Shown here in pieces: positions 18,875 to 30,200 of a stretch of DNA of 64,000 nt (position 1 is the stretch's first letter; each line of letters begins with the position of its first letter). The stretch is from Draconibacterium sediminis (GTDB lineage: Bacteria > Bacteroidota > Bacteroidia > Bacteroidales > Prolixibacteraceae). The notes below the pieces were generated by a model. That model had not been told where the DNA came from and did no database searches. It saw only the letters and a list, made by a program, of their open reading frames with translations. The DNA lies in the NCBI RefSeq assembly GCF_000949475.1, contig NZ_JRHC01000002.1:1-64000 (forward strand). The letters are read 5' to 3'. Made by a program: the position numbers and the translations under genes.

Positions 18875-20269
18875 TTAAAATATCATACTCAAAAGAATAC
18901 TTCTTTGTGTATATTCAGTGGTCAACCTCGCAAAATAGCAGCCCGGATTTAGGGTTCTATCCTTTCCTGGCACCCACTTTACCTCATATTCCCCTGCCTG
19001 CTGTACCTTGTCAACTATCACGTCAACTTCACATCCCTGTTGATTGTAAACCACCAGTTTTACTTCCGTTTGAAATGGGATAGAATAAGTGATTTTTGTT
19101 TGTTCGATGAACGGATTCGGATAACTGAACAGCTCCAAAGCTTTTCGTTCCGGGAAGGGGGTCACCCCCGTTATTGTTTCTGATTCGGCATAATCTGAAT
19201 TTCCAAGCGTATTTTCGGCACGTACCCGGTAAACCGTATTTTCAGAAGGAGCACCTTTTACAACCCAGTATTCAGTTCCGGCCGGAGAACAAGAAAGATA
19301 GTGCCAACTGGTTCCTCCATCCATGGAAACATCAATCCGGAACTGGTCTTCGTTATTCGAATTATCCTTCCATGAAAGAACCGGCTCTCCGCTTCCATTC
19401 TTTGTTAAAGTAACTTGAGAAGGAGCGCCCGGAGAGGTAAATGTGGTTCCTTCTGTTAATGAGAAATCAGCAAGAAGTACCTGTTCATCACGCCAATAGG
19501 AAAGACTGTTAAGGCTCCGGTAAATTCCAAATTTTGGACGAATGAATGTAGATCCTTCCCGCCAAAGGTCAAGCGCATTGCTTTCATATTCAAATAAAAC
19601 GACATCATCTTTTACACGTCGCAGTACAAGGTGATATTCGCCCGGATCACTGTAAACTACCCTTTCTATAGCTTCGATCCATTCCCCTTTAAATGGGTTT
19701 AAATCAACCTGTTTTAAGGTTCCCCGCCCCGGCACACCAGATGAGGGAGTGTAGATTAATTGAAGTTTGTCGGGGCTGCCATATCTCGGGGTAATTGTGA
19801 TGATAGGTGCCCCGGCATCAGGCCCGTCGCCGGCCTTCAACTGGTGGATATGACAAAAATTGGGCGAAGGCTGAAAATCTTTATCCAGCTTAAATTTCCA
19901 GCGATAGTAATGGGTTTCTTCATGCCCCGCTTTTATATTTTCTGGTGAGGGACCATAAGTTTTTATTTCAAGCCGCTGACGGTCAACCCGCTTTTCCCTG
20001 TCACCATCTATGTCCTTGTGCATCGTAAAAACGAAAACGTACTTATTCAAATCATTGTCCCATTTTTGTGTGATATGTTTAACTCCGGTATGGAGCGAAG
20101 TCTCTTCAATGCCATACCCTTTAGATTTTATAAGACTATATGCATCCTGGTCGTTGTTGGCATCAAGGAAAACCTGTGCTGTTGTGTTCTGTAAAGCGAA
20201 GGTCAATAATATAAGAGTAAGGTCAAAAACTTTAGATAATTGATTCATTTTCATGAGAAGGATATTCAT
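18875..20269 (-). CDS. Jelly-roll polysaccharide-lyase-like protein with FN3 and T9SS sorting domain
   Basis: The 464 residues have a signal peptide ending TTAQ and an N-terminal concanavalin-like jelly roll (about 35-285) resembling the heparin-lyase-I/glucuronan-lyase group. It contains CHIHQLKAGDG, IITITPRYG and a YRSLN..SYWRDE segment. A fibronectin-III domain (about 290-375) and a T9SS sorting domain (ELFSYPNPF to the end) follow. It would be exported to the surface or medium and could make the first endo-cuts in the glycan; catalytic residues are not proven. The ATG at 20269 overlaps the upstream GH29 stop as TAATG, suggesting translational coupling. Later Met codons at 20254 and 20248 are also possible starts. 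Confidence 0.75.
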   Translation of the reverse strand: MNILLMKMNQLSKVFDLTLILLTFALQNTTAQVFLDANNDQDAYSLIKSKGYGIEETSLHTGVKHITQKWDNDLNKYVFVFTMHKDIDGDREKRVDRQRLEIKTYGPSPENIKAGHEETHYYRWKFKLDKDFQPSPNFCHIHQLKAGDGPDAGAPIITITPRYGSPDKLQLIYTPSSGVPGRGTLKQVDLNPFKGEWIEAIERVVYSDPGEYHLVLRRVKDDVVLFEYESNALDLWREGSTFIRPKFGIYRSLNSLSYWRDEQVLLADFSLTEGTTFTSPGAPSQVTLTKNGSGEPVLSWKDNSNNEDQFRIDVSMDGGTSWHYLSCSPAGTEYWVVKGAPSENTVYRVRAENTLGNSDYAESETITGVTPFPERKALELFSYPNPFIEQTKITYSIPFQTEVKLVVYNQQGCEVDVIVDKVQQAGEYEVKWVPGKDRTLNPGCYFARLTTEYTQRSILLSMIF

Positions 20270-22158
20270 TATTTTTCAGAGTTTATCTCCACCTCAAAGA
20301 GTTTCATTAAGCTCTCTCCCGAAACCTGTTCCGGTTTGATGGTCAACAATTGCCTACCCACAGGAATGCTACAAGAACCAATGGCTACCGACCTTATTTC
20401 TGTTTTGTCTGAAGGCTCTATTTCCAGTGGGAACTCGTTTCCCGCAACTAAAACCCTAACTTTTCCACCAGAATTTTTATCTACCAGAAACCGCATCTTC
20501 AAACATGCATTTATGGGTTGGTCCAACCTGAAATCCCAACTGACCGACTGCTCCGTTTTTGTCCACCCGTCTACATAATATCTATCTTTCTTCCCGTCGC
20601 CATACCGGAAACCAGCACCTTGCAGTTTCGCATCAAAAGCCAGCAGCCGGTTATTTGTTTCTGCTGATAATAGCCGGACAGAATCAGTTTCAAATTGATG
20701 CCCCATTTCCAGCACAACCACTGAATTCTCTTTGTTGGCCGGAATTTTTGGCAGATTGATTTCGAGTTCCGGTGCTTCCATCCTTTTCACCTGAAGTTCT
20801 TTTTGCGAAGGATCTTTTAATAACCAGGCTTTCTTAGGAGCAGTTTTCAACCCGCCAACAACCAGTTTCCCATTCGCAGGCCAGTCGAATACGTGCAAAT
20901 ACAATCGATTGCCCTTTTGGGTACAAACACCCCACGACTGGAGCGGAAGCGGCGATTTTTGCGTTCCATAAATACTTTCCCCGTTGACTTTCATCCACTG
21001 CCCGATGCCCCTTAAGATTTTCAGGTCACGCGAATCGATTTTCCCGTTTCCCATTGGACCAATATTCATCAGCAAATTGCCGCCGCGCGAAGCAGCATTG
21101 GCTAAAAGCCGGATGAAGAAAGAAGCTGGTTTATGACTATCATCGAATTTGGAATAGCCGTATGATTCGTTGGTTGTAGGGATGGCTTCCCAATCGCCGG
21201 TAACAGGAAAAAACTCTGCCGGACGATCAGCTGTGTTCTGATAATCGCCCATGTTTCCTTCTGCGTAGCGTGCCAAACGCCCATTTACTACCACATTTCG
21301 ATCTATTTCGCGAATGGCCTGAAGGATACGTATGTTCTCGGAAAGTGGCAATTTATGGGGTGTGTCAAACCAGATAATATCCGGGTGATAGTTGGTCAGT
21401 AATTCTTTGATCTGCGGTATCGCTTTTTCATCAACATATTTCACCGCTTTAGGCAATAGCTCCGGATGAACATCATACCAGTAACGACCTCCAAACAGAT
21501 TCAAATCACCTCCGGGATTATTGTAATCCCAGTCATTGCCTGGTGCATTGGGATCTTCCCAATCGAACGCATGCGAATAGTAAAAACCAAATTTAACTCC
21601 ATATTTTTTACAGGCTGCGGCCAGGTCTGTCATCGGATCTTTTCCCCATTTAGTCGCATCCACCACGTTATAGTCTGAAACATCCGAATCAAACATGGCA
21701 AACCCATCATGATGCTTTGCTGTAATAACGAAGTATATCATTCCTGCATCGCGAGCTGTTCGAATCCATTCATCAGCATTAAAATCAACCGGGTTAAATG
21801 GTTTTACTACTTCCTCCTTATACTTTGCCAACGGAATTTTTTCTTTTCGCATAAGATGCTCAGAATAGCCACTCACTTTTTTGCCCTTCCATTCTCCTCC
21901 AGGGCCAGAGTAAACACCCCAATGCACAAACATGCCGAAACGGGCATCGCGCCACCATTCAATCCGCTCCTCATGGCTCCTCATCGATTGAGTCCACCAG
22001 CCGCCTTTTGCTTCGTCAATCGCTTGTTGGTCCCTTTTTTTTGCTGCGTTCATCATGTTGGCATCTTCATCGCCTTGCCCCTGTGCAAATAATGGTAAAC
22101 AGAAAAACATTAGAACTAATAATATAGTTAGTTGTTTTTGCATCTGAATTAATTTCAA
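20269..22158 (-). CDS. GH29 alpha-L-fucosidase with C-terminal extension
   Basis: The 629 residues have a signal peptide ending PLFAQG. The GH29 barrel motifs are FGMFVHWGVYSG, TAKHHDGFAMFDS and the nucleophile Asp265 in IIWFDTP. The region after about residue 490 is an extra beta-sandwich-like domain (RLLSAETNNRLLAFDAKLQG onward) that may bind carbohydrate. It differs from the shorter GH29 at 17390 by lacking a lipobox and carrying this extension. A hairpin lies in the 112-bp gap upstream. The enzyme would release alpha-L-fucose, or possibly alpha-L-galactose, from side chains in the periplasm. Confidence 0.92.
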   Translation of the reverse strand: MKLIQMQKQLTILLVLMFFCLPLFAQGQGDEDANMMNAAKKRDQQAIDEAKGGWWTQSMRSHEERIEWWRDARFGMFVHWGVYSGPGGEWKGKKVSGYSEHLMRKEKIPLAKYKEEVVKPFNPVDFNADEWIRTARDAGMIYFVITAKHHDGFAMFDSDVSDYNVVDATKWGKDPMTDLAAACKKYGVKFGFYYSHAFDWEDPNAPGNDWDYNNPGGDLNLFGGRYWYDVHPELLPKAVKYVDEKAIPQIKELLTNYHPDIIWFDTPHKLPLSENIRILQAIREIDRNVVVNGRLARYAEGNMGDYQNTADRPAEFFPVTGDWEAIPTTNESYGYSKFDDSHKPASFFIRLLANAASRGGNLLMNIGPMGNGKIDSRDLKILRGIGQWMKVNGESIYGTQKSPLPLQSWGVCTQKGNRLYLHVFDWPANGKLVVGGLKTAPKKAWLLKDPSQKELQVKRMEAPELEINLPKIPANKENSVVVLEMGHQFETDSVRLLSAETNNRLLAFDAKLQGAGFRYGDGKKDRYYVDGWTKTEQSVSWDFRLDQPINACLKMRFLVDKNSGGKVRVLVAGNEFPLEIEPSDKTEIRSVAIGSCSIPVGRQLLTIKPEQVSGESLMKLFEVEINSEK

Positions 22159-22196
22159 AAAGTAAAAAATTGTTGTTTAACCTGTCACTGCAAGTA

Positions 22197-22231
22197 AAGA
22201 AGCAACCGTGCAAAATTACAGGCTGCTTCTT
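22197..22231 (-). terminator. Hairpin in GH31-GH29 gap (possible attenuator)
   Basis: AAGAAGCAGCC pairs with GGTTGCTTCTT to give an 11-bp stem (one G-T pair) with extra pairs beyond a bulge. No strong U-tract follows on the minus strand. It lies 40 bp after the GH31 stop and may terminate part of the transcription or set an RNA processing point. Confidence 0.5.
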
Positions 22232-22270
22232 ATTACTACCTCTCCTCTCAATGACCTCTTGTCAATCTAT

Positions 22271-24424
22271 TTAGCGTGTTGTCATTTCCACCCAGCTCAC
22301 CTTACCAATATTATCAGGTTTACCTTTGTCGGCTTTCGAAATGGTGGTTTTAATTTTCCCAGATGAAGATCGTTCAATTTTCAATTCCCTCCATGAATAA
22401 TCACCTTTTTCATAGTTGAAAGTTTCGCCGTCATCATCATACAACCGATAAGTACCGTCTTTTGTCCCGTAATGACGGATTTCCAAATCAATCCTTTCCC
22501 CAGCTTTGGGCGCCCGTAATTGAGCTTTCATCATTGGAATGATTGCCCCGTCTTTAACAAAAACCGGAATACGACTCAAGCCAGGCTCAACGGTAATCAC
22601 CTCTCCATCGCCAACATATTGACCCGTATAAAAGTCAAACCATTTCCCTTGTGGCAGAACTACTTTCCGGTTGATTTCGCCGGCAAACATGGGTGCTATT
22701 AACATATACTCACCAGCCATATATTGGTCTTTTATTTCTTTTCGGACTGCTTCTGCATAAGGGTTCTCATTTAAATCAACTTTCCCCTCAACTTCTTCTG
22801 GATGAATTGAAAAACCGGGTTCAAGATACATGGAACGAAATGGTGGTGTTCCTTCAAAATGATATTTAGCAAATTCGGAATAGAAATACGGAAGTAAGCG
22901 CATTCGTAAATCAGCCATAGCTTTCACATCCTTCTCAACTTCAGGAAACGACCAGGGTTTGGTGCCGCTGGCCCAGGCATTGATCATGGCCATCGGCGAA
23001 AAACAAACGGATTGGATCCGTCTTAACCATTCTTCAGCCGTTTTTGAACTGCGCGCTTCCGGAGTCCACAACACCCCAGAAAACCCGCTATTACAAAGTG
23101 CAGTAATAAAATCGGGGTGACTGTAATAATCATTGTATATGACATAAGGGAGGTTCGAGGCTCCCCCGTTCGATGCCCTAACCAATCCGTAAGTACGTTC
23201 ATTACACTGATGGTAAATGTCGGCTGTAAGCTTTTGCATCAACACACCAAAAGTCTGGCGCATTTGCTCGCCACTGATCCCAGATGGAAAAGTGGCAACA
23301 TCCGGCCATAAATAATGATCGTAACCATCTACTTCGTCAATTTTATACCCACTAACACCTAGATCCACCTGGCTCTTTTTCAATTGTTCTCCCAATAAAT
23401 TGGCAGCCTCAGGAATGTTCACATCCGGAATAGTCCCCAGCCAAACTGTATGGCTGCCATAATACGGTTTTAGTGCATCGTAAACCGGGGATTCCGGGGA
23501 AACATACGGATTTGTCCACAAATTCAGACGGATCCCCTGATCTTTCATTTCTTTTATAAATCCCGCCGGATCAGGGAACCGCCCCTTGTCCCATTCAAAC
23601 GAACAAGGGTAAGCCTTACTTTGCCAGCCTGGTTCCAATCCAATAAAATCAAGCGGAAACTGATGCTCATCAAAAGCCTTGACTTCCGCTTTCACATCAT
23701 CGGCATTGTATAGTTTTTGCACACGCTGGGTGAAGCCTAATCCCCAGCGCGGCGGCAAACATCCCCCACCGTTAAATAAATTGAATCGACGTACTGCATC
23801 TAGGGCTGTTGGCCCTTCAAATACAAAAACCTCGAGCCCTGTGGCTTGAACCGACATTTCAATTGCATCAGAATACGGGCGAGAAGACCATTTTTTGTCC
23901 GTGTTGCGGTCGCGCACTTCCGGGAAGTCAGGGCTATCCATCCTTACTGCGGTACCGCACCATACTTTGATGTAGCGGGCTACATTTACAAAAACGCCGT
24001 ACCCCTGATCTGACACATAGAATGGCACAGGTGCATGCGAGCGTCCGTTGTCTTTCCCACCGTAGTGGTCCATGTGCAATTCAAATACCCTGCCCCGTTG
24101 AAATATGCTTTTAAAATTAAGTCCAAATCCAAATACCTGTTCATCTTTCTGCAGGGGAAAACGCAGATAAATTTTTTGATCTTCCGTCCGTCCCATAATT
24201 GCACCCTTCTTGAACGGGAATCCGGGCTGGTTCATACTTGTAAGCCCTGGCACCGAGGGTGAGCCTCCGGCAGCTTTCAATAAGTCAAACTTTTCCGGAA
24301 CCCCTATCGTGGTTTTCCAAACACCGGGAGCTACTTTTTCCCATGAAAGATTTTGTGCAGAGACGGCACCCACAAAAAACAGGAGTATCAACACAAACGC
24401 AAACTTTTCATTTCTTTTCATCAT
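22271..24424 (-). CDS. GH31 family alpha-glycosidase
   Basis: This retaining alpha-glycosidase has a signal peptide (FVGAVSAQ), an N-terminal beta-sandwich, a catalytic barrel and distal beta-domains with the terminal RLYDDDGETFNYE motif. The nucleophile is Asp363 in GYKIDEVDG. Known GH31 activities include alpha-glucosidase, alpha-xylosidase and alpha-galactosidase; the sequence does not decide among them. I place the start at the ATG at 24424, giving 717 residues. A GTG at 24436 would add four residues and overlap the GH95 stop codon. It is the second gene of operon A. Confidence 0.88.
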   Translation of the reverse strand: MMKRNEKFAFVLILLFFVGAVSAQNLSWEKVAPGVWKTTIGVPEKFDLLKAAGGSPSVPGLTSMNQPGFPFKKGAIMGRTEDQKIYLRFPLQKDEQVFGFGLNFKSIFQRGRVFELHMDHYGGKDNGRSHAPVPFYVSDQGYGVFVNVARYIKVWCGTAVRMDSPDFPEVRDRNTDKKWSSRPYSDAIEMSVQATGLEVFVFEGPTALDAVRRFNLFNGGGCLPPRWGLGFTQRVQKLYNADDVKAEVKAFDEHQFPLDFIGLEPGWQSKAYPCSFEWDKGRFPDPAGFIKEMKDQGIRLNLWTNPYVSPESPVYDALKPYYGSHTVWLGTIPDVNIPEAANLLGEQLKKSQVDLGVSGYKIDEVDGYDHYLWPDVATFPSGISGEQMRQTFGVLMQKLTADIYHQCNERTYGLVRASNGGASNLPYVIYNDYYSHPDFITALCNSGFSGVLWTPEARSSKTAEEWLRRIQSVCFSPMAMINAWASGTKPWSFPEVEKDVKAMADLRMRLLPYFYSEFAKYHFEGTPPFRSMYLEPGFSIHPEEVEGKVDLNENPYAEAVRKEIKDQYMAGEYMLIAPMFAGEINRKVVLPQGKWFDFYTGQYVGDGEVITVEPGLSRIPVFVKDGAIIPMMKAQLRAPKAGERIDLEIRHYGTKDGTYRLYDDDGETFNYEKGDYSWRELKIERSSSGKIKTTISKADKGKPDNIGKVSWVEMTTR

Positions 24425-24432
24425 CGTTTTTA

Positions 24433-26985
24433 TCACTTTTTAGGTTGGATCTTATATTGTTGCCCGGCTGTTGTTTTCCACTCATAAATAATACCTTCGG
24501 GATTATTTAACTCAACAGGATCTGTCTTTGAAGAATTAACAAACGGAATTGTAGTAGCAGGCTGCAATAACGGATTTGAAGAGCCTGATGATAAACTTTT
24601 CTCTAATCTGAACCGTTCTCCTGCTATTTCGTCCATCACTTTAACCCGACAATCTCCCTCCAGTTTGGAATGGATGACTGCAGACTGCAAACGGCCTTCT
24701 TCCCATTTCAGATCGACCACAAAACCTCCACGGGCAACCAAGCCTTTCACCTCACCAGAGGGCCATTCAGAAGGAAGTGCAGGCAATAACTCAATGTAAC
24801 CTTCGTGGCTCTGCACCAACATCTCGGCAATACCGGCAGCTCCTCCAAAGTTTCCATCGATCTGAAACGGCGGATGAGCATCAAACAGATTGGCATAAGT
24901 TCCACCGCCTCCCATTACTTCCTTTTTCTCACCAATATAAGTCAGGCCGTCTTTCAGGATCTTCAATGCATGATCGCCATCTTTCAAACGGGCCCACCAG
25001 TTAATTTTCCAGGCCATTGACCATCCTGTGCTAACATCCCCTCTGTGGATCAGCGATTGTTTAGCTGCACTGGCCAACTCTGGTGTGTTATTAAGAGCAA
25101 TCTGGTTGCCCGGATACAAACTGAACAGGTGGGAAATATGTCGGTGATTGTCATTCGGATCATCCCAATCCTGAAACCATTCCTGAATTTGCCCATGTTT
25201 TCCAATGTGAAATGGATACAGCTTTGGGAAAACAACGGCCAGCCTTTCAGTAAACTCATCCTCTACCCCAATTACCTTAGCTGCCTCCAGACAATGGGCT
25301 AACAATTCACGAATAATAGACATATCCATCGTACTGGCTTTTGATATCTCATACGATTTACCATTTAGTTTAAACTTATTTTCAGGTGAAGATGACGGAT
25401 TGGTTACCCAATAGCCATTTTCGTCCATCACCATCCAGTTAAGAACAAACAGAGCAGCACCTTTCATGAGTGGCCATGCTTCTGTTTTCAAAAATTCCTG
25501 ATCTCCGGTGTACAGGTAATGTTCCCATACATGCTGGCAAAACCAGGCACCCCCCATTGGCCAGCACGACCAGCGTGGAGCCCCTTTAGTATCCCATGCC
25601 CCACCGCCTGTGGGAGATGTTTTGGCCCAAACATCGGAATTGTGGTGAACACACCAGCCTTCATCTATCCCATAGTTGGTTTTTGCAGTAACAGCACCAT
25701 TTTCAGCCAGATTACTCATAAAATGGAACAAAGGCTGATGGCATTCTGAAAGATTGGTATTCTCGGCTGGCCAATAGTTCATTTCAGTATTGATATTTAC
25801 AGTGTAATTGCTTCCCCATGGTGGCTGCACATGCTGGTTCCATATACCTTGCAGGTTTGAAGGGATTGCCCCCTTTCTCGAAGAAGAGATCATCAGGTAG
25901 CGCCCGTATTGAAAGTAAAGTGCGACCAGCCCATTGTCCGGACGACCTTCATTGTATTTTATCATCCGTTCATCAGTTGGAAGGTCCAACAACTGATTCC
26001 CAAGGTTAAGGTCTACTCGCTCAAACAAGTTTGCGTAATCTTCTTTGTGCTTTTGCAGTAGATCAGTATATGTTTTCTTAGTTGTCTGGTACATATTTCC
26101 CATAGCCTCGTCTGAAGGATCCTTACCGTTGAATCCCGGAGATTTATCAAAGCCATTGAAACTGGTTGCTTCAGTCATTATTATAACAACTTCGTTCGCC
26201 CCCTGCACCCCTATTTCATTTTTTTTCGACTTCAGGTTACCCCCCTTCGTAATCAATTTCAGATCAATTTCAAAGTTCATTCCTTCTCCATCAAAATTAT
26301 CATATACAACTTGACGAGGTTCAGAATCCCGGTGAGCTACATATTTAGGAGCTTTCCCAATTAATCGAAGATGGTCAAGAGCTAAAACCTGAACCTTGTA
26401 GTTTAGCTTTGAAGAGATCAGCGCAGAAAAAGATATTTTCTCTTTTTCTGAAGCAGTCAGACGAATGATCATTGCCTGATCAGGATAACTGATAAATGCC
26501 TCGCGTTTGTACTCCACATTCCCTTGTTCAAAGCAAACAGTCGAGACAGCAGTATTTAAATCCAGTTTACGCGAATAGTTTGTGACAATTGTATCCTCAT
26601 TAAAATCAAAATTCAAAAACAAATCCCCCAACGGAAGGTACCGTGCAGAATAAGGACCATGCATCCCGCGCCATAATGAGGCCGCCTTCCCATATTCGGA
26701 ATCATCAATGGCCTTCCTGACCTTTTCCAGTATCTCGGGGCCGTTCTTAACATTCCCAGGAACAGGTGCCCCTGACCAAAGACTATGATCGTTCAGTGAA
26801 TAGTGTTCTTTGGAAATCCCTCCCCAGACCATCGCTCCGGTAGTTCCGTTTCCCAATGGCAAGGCTTCTTCCCAGACCTTTGCTGGTTGATTATACCAAA
26901 GTAATAAATCTTGTTTTTTATCCGACAATTTGCAGGAAATTAAAACAGAAAATAATACTAAAAAATATTGTTTTTTCCAGTTCAT
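24433..26985 (-). CDS. GH95 alpha-L-fucosidase / alpha-L-galactosidase
   Basis: The 850 residues start with a lipobox-like ISCK at Cys18. The GH95 N-terminal beta-domain opens with WYNQPAKVWEEALPLGNG. The (alpha/alpha)6 barrel carries NINTEMNYWPAENTNL (about residue 395), HRHISHLFSLYPG and FQIDGNFGG, which hold the Asn and Asp/Glu residues used by the inverting mechanism of the family. Characterised members cleave alpha-1,2-L-fucose or alpha-L-galactose. It is the first gene of operon A and is divergent from the HTCS regulator, with 241 bp between start codons. Confidence 0.93.
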   Translation of the reverse strand: MNWKKQYFLVLFSVLISCKLSDKKQDLLLWYNQPAKVWEEALPLGNGTTGAMVWGGISKEHYSLNDHSLWSGAPVPGNVKNGPEILEKVRKAIDDSEYGKAASLWRGMHGPYSARYLPLGDLFLNFDFNEDTIVTNYSRKLDLNTAVSTVCFEQGNVEYKREAFISYPDQAMIIRLTASEKEKISFSALISSKLNYKVQVLALDHLRLIGKAPKYVAHRDSEPRQVVYDNFDGEGMNFEIDLKLITKGGNLKSKKNEIGVQGANEVVIIMTEATSFNGFDKSPGFNGKDPSDEAMGNMYQTTKKTYTDLLQKHKEDYANLFERVDLNLGNQLLDLPTDERMIKYNEGRPDNGLVALYFQYGRYLMISSSRKGAIPSNLQGIWNQHVQPPWGSNYTVNINTEMNYWPAENTNLSECHQPLFHFMSNLAENGAVTAKTNYGIDEGWCVHHNSDVWAKTSPTGGGAWDTKGAPRWSCWPMGGAWFCQHVWEHYLYTGDQEFLKTEAWPLMKGAALFVLNWMVMDENGYWVTNPSSSPENKFKLNGKSYEISKASTMDMSIIRELLAHCLEAAKVIGVEDEFTERLAVVFPKLYPFHIGKHGQIQEWFQDWDDPNDNHRHISHLFSLYPGNQIALNNTPELASAAKQSLIHRGDVSTGWSMAWKINWWARLKDGDHALKILKDGLTYIGEKKEVMGGGGTYANLFDAHPPFQIDGNFGGAAGIAEMLVQSHEGYIELLPALPSEWPSGEVKGLVARGGFVVDLKWEEGRLQSAVIHSKLEGDCRVKVMDEIAGERFRLEKSLSSGSSNPLLQPATTIPFVNSSKTDPVELNNPEGIIYEWKTTAGQQYKIQPKK

Positions 26986-27226
26986 TTAGTAACGGTATTA
27001 AGTTAAGTATACTTCTGCATAATGCTGAACCAAAATTGCTCAATATTTCCTCTTTTTTCTTTAGGAATCAGTTGAAGTTCTTACAAATTTGTGCTATTCT
27101 CCACTATTACGAGTAAAATATTTATAAAATGTCGCAAAAGTGAAACATAGCCTAATCAATTCTACTTTTTTGCAATCTGGACCAAACTGGATTAATTTGT
27201 ATTTTTGGAAAAACTATATCACACCT

Positions 27227-30200
27227 ATGAGATTACGACTTTGGACAACTATTTTCATTTTAGCTTTTTCATATTTATCGTCTTTTTCTGAAAATTCTGA
27301 AATGCTATTCCGTAAGATTTCTCCCGACGGCGGTTTTTCTTACGGATTCGTAAACGCGATTGCAGAAGATTCGTATGGTTTTATCTGGTTTGGAACAGAT
27401 AACGGTCTATTCAAATATGATACCCAGGAAATAACTAGGTTTTTGAAGGATGACAAGCCGGGCTCAATTCCTTCAAACAACATTCTTGCACTATTCTGTT
27501 CAAATAAAAAAAAGCTTTGGATTGTTACCGATGAGGGGTTGTGTTACTACGACCAGCATCACGAAAGATTTGTAGCTGAAAATTATATTGAACCGGGGTC
27601 CGTTTCCCTAAATTCAAATATTAGGGATATCAAACAAAACAGCAGTGGAGACTATTTCACTCTCCATACAAGAAATGTTTGCCAAATCGATACATTAAAT
27701 CACAGTTATAAAATAATCCCCATTAAATTTATTAACGGGGATACTCCAAGTACCATCTTTTTTGATCATTCGGATGTTTTATGGGTTGGAACAAACCAAG
27801 GTAATATTTTTAAAAGTCCATACCCATATACCAAAATCATTTCTATTACTTCCTTGCGAAATGCATCAATCAGAACTATATGCGAAGATAACAACTCCCT
27901 GTGGTTTGGATATGAATGGGGAGGAGTTGATCATTTAACCAGGGATGGAGCCTTGATAGACCACCTGGACCACTCCGACTCAGAAGCAAAAAAATTACCA
28001 CATAACCGCGTCCGTAAAATTATTAAAAACAGTGATAACAATATCTGGATTGGTACTTATAAAGGCCTCTACATTTTATCCCGAACGGGCTACCGTTTAA
28101 TCCAGTCTGATATTTACAATGAACTGCCGCACAACAGTATCAAAGAGCTATTTATGGACTCCCACAACGGAATATGGATTGGCACCTGGTCTGGTGGCCT
28201 GGCCTATTACAATTCAAACGATAACCGGTTTTTGCATTTCAAAAAGAATTCTGATCCAAATTCAATACAAAGTAATATTATTAGTTCATTTGCAGAAGAC
28301 GCGGACCAAAAGATTTGGGTTGGGACTGAAGATAATGGACTTCAGTTTTTTGAAAGAGATTTAAAGGAATTCAGAAAATTTAAACTAAAAAAAAGTAACG
28401 GATCTGTAACGAATATTAAATGTCTGGCTTTAGGACAGAACGAACAGCTTTGGGTCGGAACATTGTTTGACGGATTGTGGAAAATTGATTTGAAAAGTCT
28501 AAGCTACGAGAAAATTGACTTTTTCAAAAGCCTTCAATTAAGAATATACTCACTTCGGGAAATCAACACTGGCCTTTGGATTGGAACATACGGAGATGGA
28601 TTGTTTTATCTAGATTTTAATTCAAAAGAAATTCAAAGGTTTATCCCCGTATCTGGTGACGATGAATCCATTTCGTCCGGCTATATCAGAACAATCTTAT
28701 CAGATAACAATGGGGGGTTATGGCTTGGCACTCATAACGGATTAAACTACCTGGCAAAAGGAAGTAGCAAATTTCATCGATATTTTACACAAAATCAAGA
28801 TAGTCTGATATCCTCAATCAGCAACAACGAAATATATGCACTTTTAGAAGATTCTTCTGGGAAAATCTGGATAGGAACAGCAAACGGACTAAATTCGTTT
28901 GAGCCAATTACAAACAAATTCGAAGTCTACAAAAAAGACTCAGGATTATCAGGTGTCAGTATATTCGGCATAGAGGAAGATGCAGAAGCTAATTTGTGGA
29001 TTAGCACAGAAAATGGAATATCAATTCTGAATCTTAAAGACAAAAGCATCAGAACTTTCGACACAGCAGATGGGTTGCAGGGAAAGCAGTTCAACCCAGG
29101 AGCAAGTTTCAAATGCGAAAACGAAGAGTTGCTTTTCGGGGGGCCAAACGGATTCAATATCATTAATCCGACTAGCGTAAAAAAGAATCCGGCCCCATCA
29201 AACACAATTATTACAAATCTATTTATTGACAACAAAATTGCCGGAGTAAATGAACCTGATAATAAAATACAGGAATCGATAGTTACTTCAAAGAAGATTG
29301 TACTTCAACACCAGCAGAATTCATTAACATTTGAATTCATTTCCACCAATTTTATCCAACCGGAAAAGAATAAATTCAAATATAGGTTAGTAAATTATGA
29401 CAATAATTGGATTTATTCAGGAAAAGAAAACAAAGCAGTATTTACCAAAATACCTCCAGGACAATACACTTTTGAAGTATTAAGTTCCAACAACAATGGT
29501 ATCTGGTCATCAACTCCCCGTAAACTGCAAATTGAAATCATACCTCCTATATGGGCGCGATGGTATGCTTTTACCATTTATTTGATTTTATTGATTTTAA
29601 TATTATGGTACATCCGAAAGGGAATCATTATGAAGCAGTGTCTCAAAAGAGATCTGCTGGTTGAAAAGGTAAAAAATGAAAACGAAGAAAAACTATCAGA
29701 GCTTAAAATGAAGTTTTTCACCAATGTGACGCACGAATTCAGAACTCCCCTAACATTGATCATGTCTCCGTTGGATTATATTCTTAGAAAAAATAATTAT
29801 GAACAAGACACCCAGGAACATTTGGATATAATTAAGCGAAATGCAGTCAGATTAAAAATCTTAATCGATCAAATCATTGACTTTAGAAAACTGGAGCTGG
29901 GAAAAACGACCTATTGTCCTGTTAGTCTTGATTTAATTAAATTTTGTTCTGACATCTATTCTTCATTCGGTATTTATGCGAAGGACCGTTCTATTGAATA
30001 CATATTTCAAGCGCCCAAGCAGGATATGATGGTCTTCGCGGACTCTGACAAAATTGAGAAGATACTTTTTAACCTTCTTTCCAATGCTTTTAAATATACC
30101 TCTGACAAGGGGGAAATTGAATTTTCAGTAAAATTATCTCCATCAATAGAAATGAACCGGGATAACGGCTTTTTAACGAATACCGAAATTCAAGGTGAGG

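Noticed and set aside
21709..22092. 127-codon plus-strand frame in GH29
   Set aside because: Antisense to an obvious GH29 with complete catalytic motifs; a shadow.
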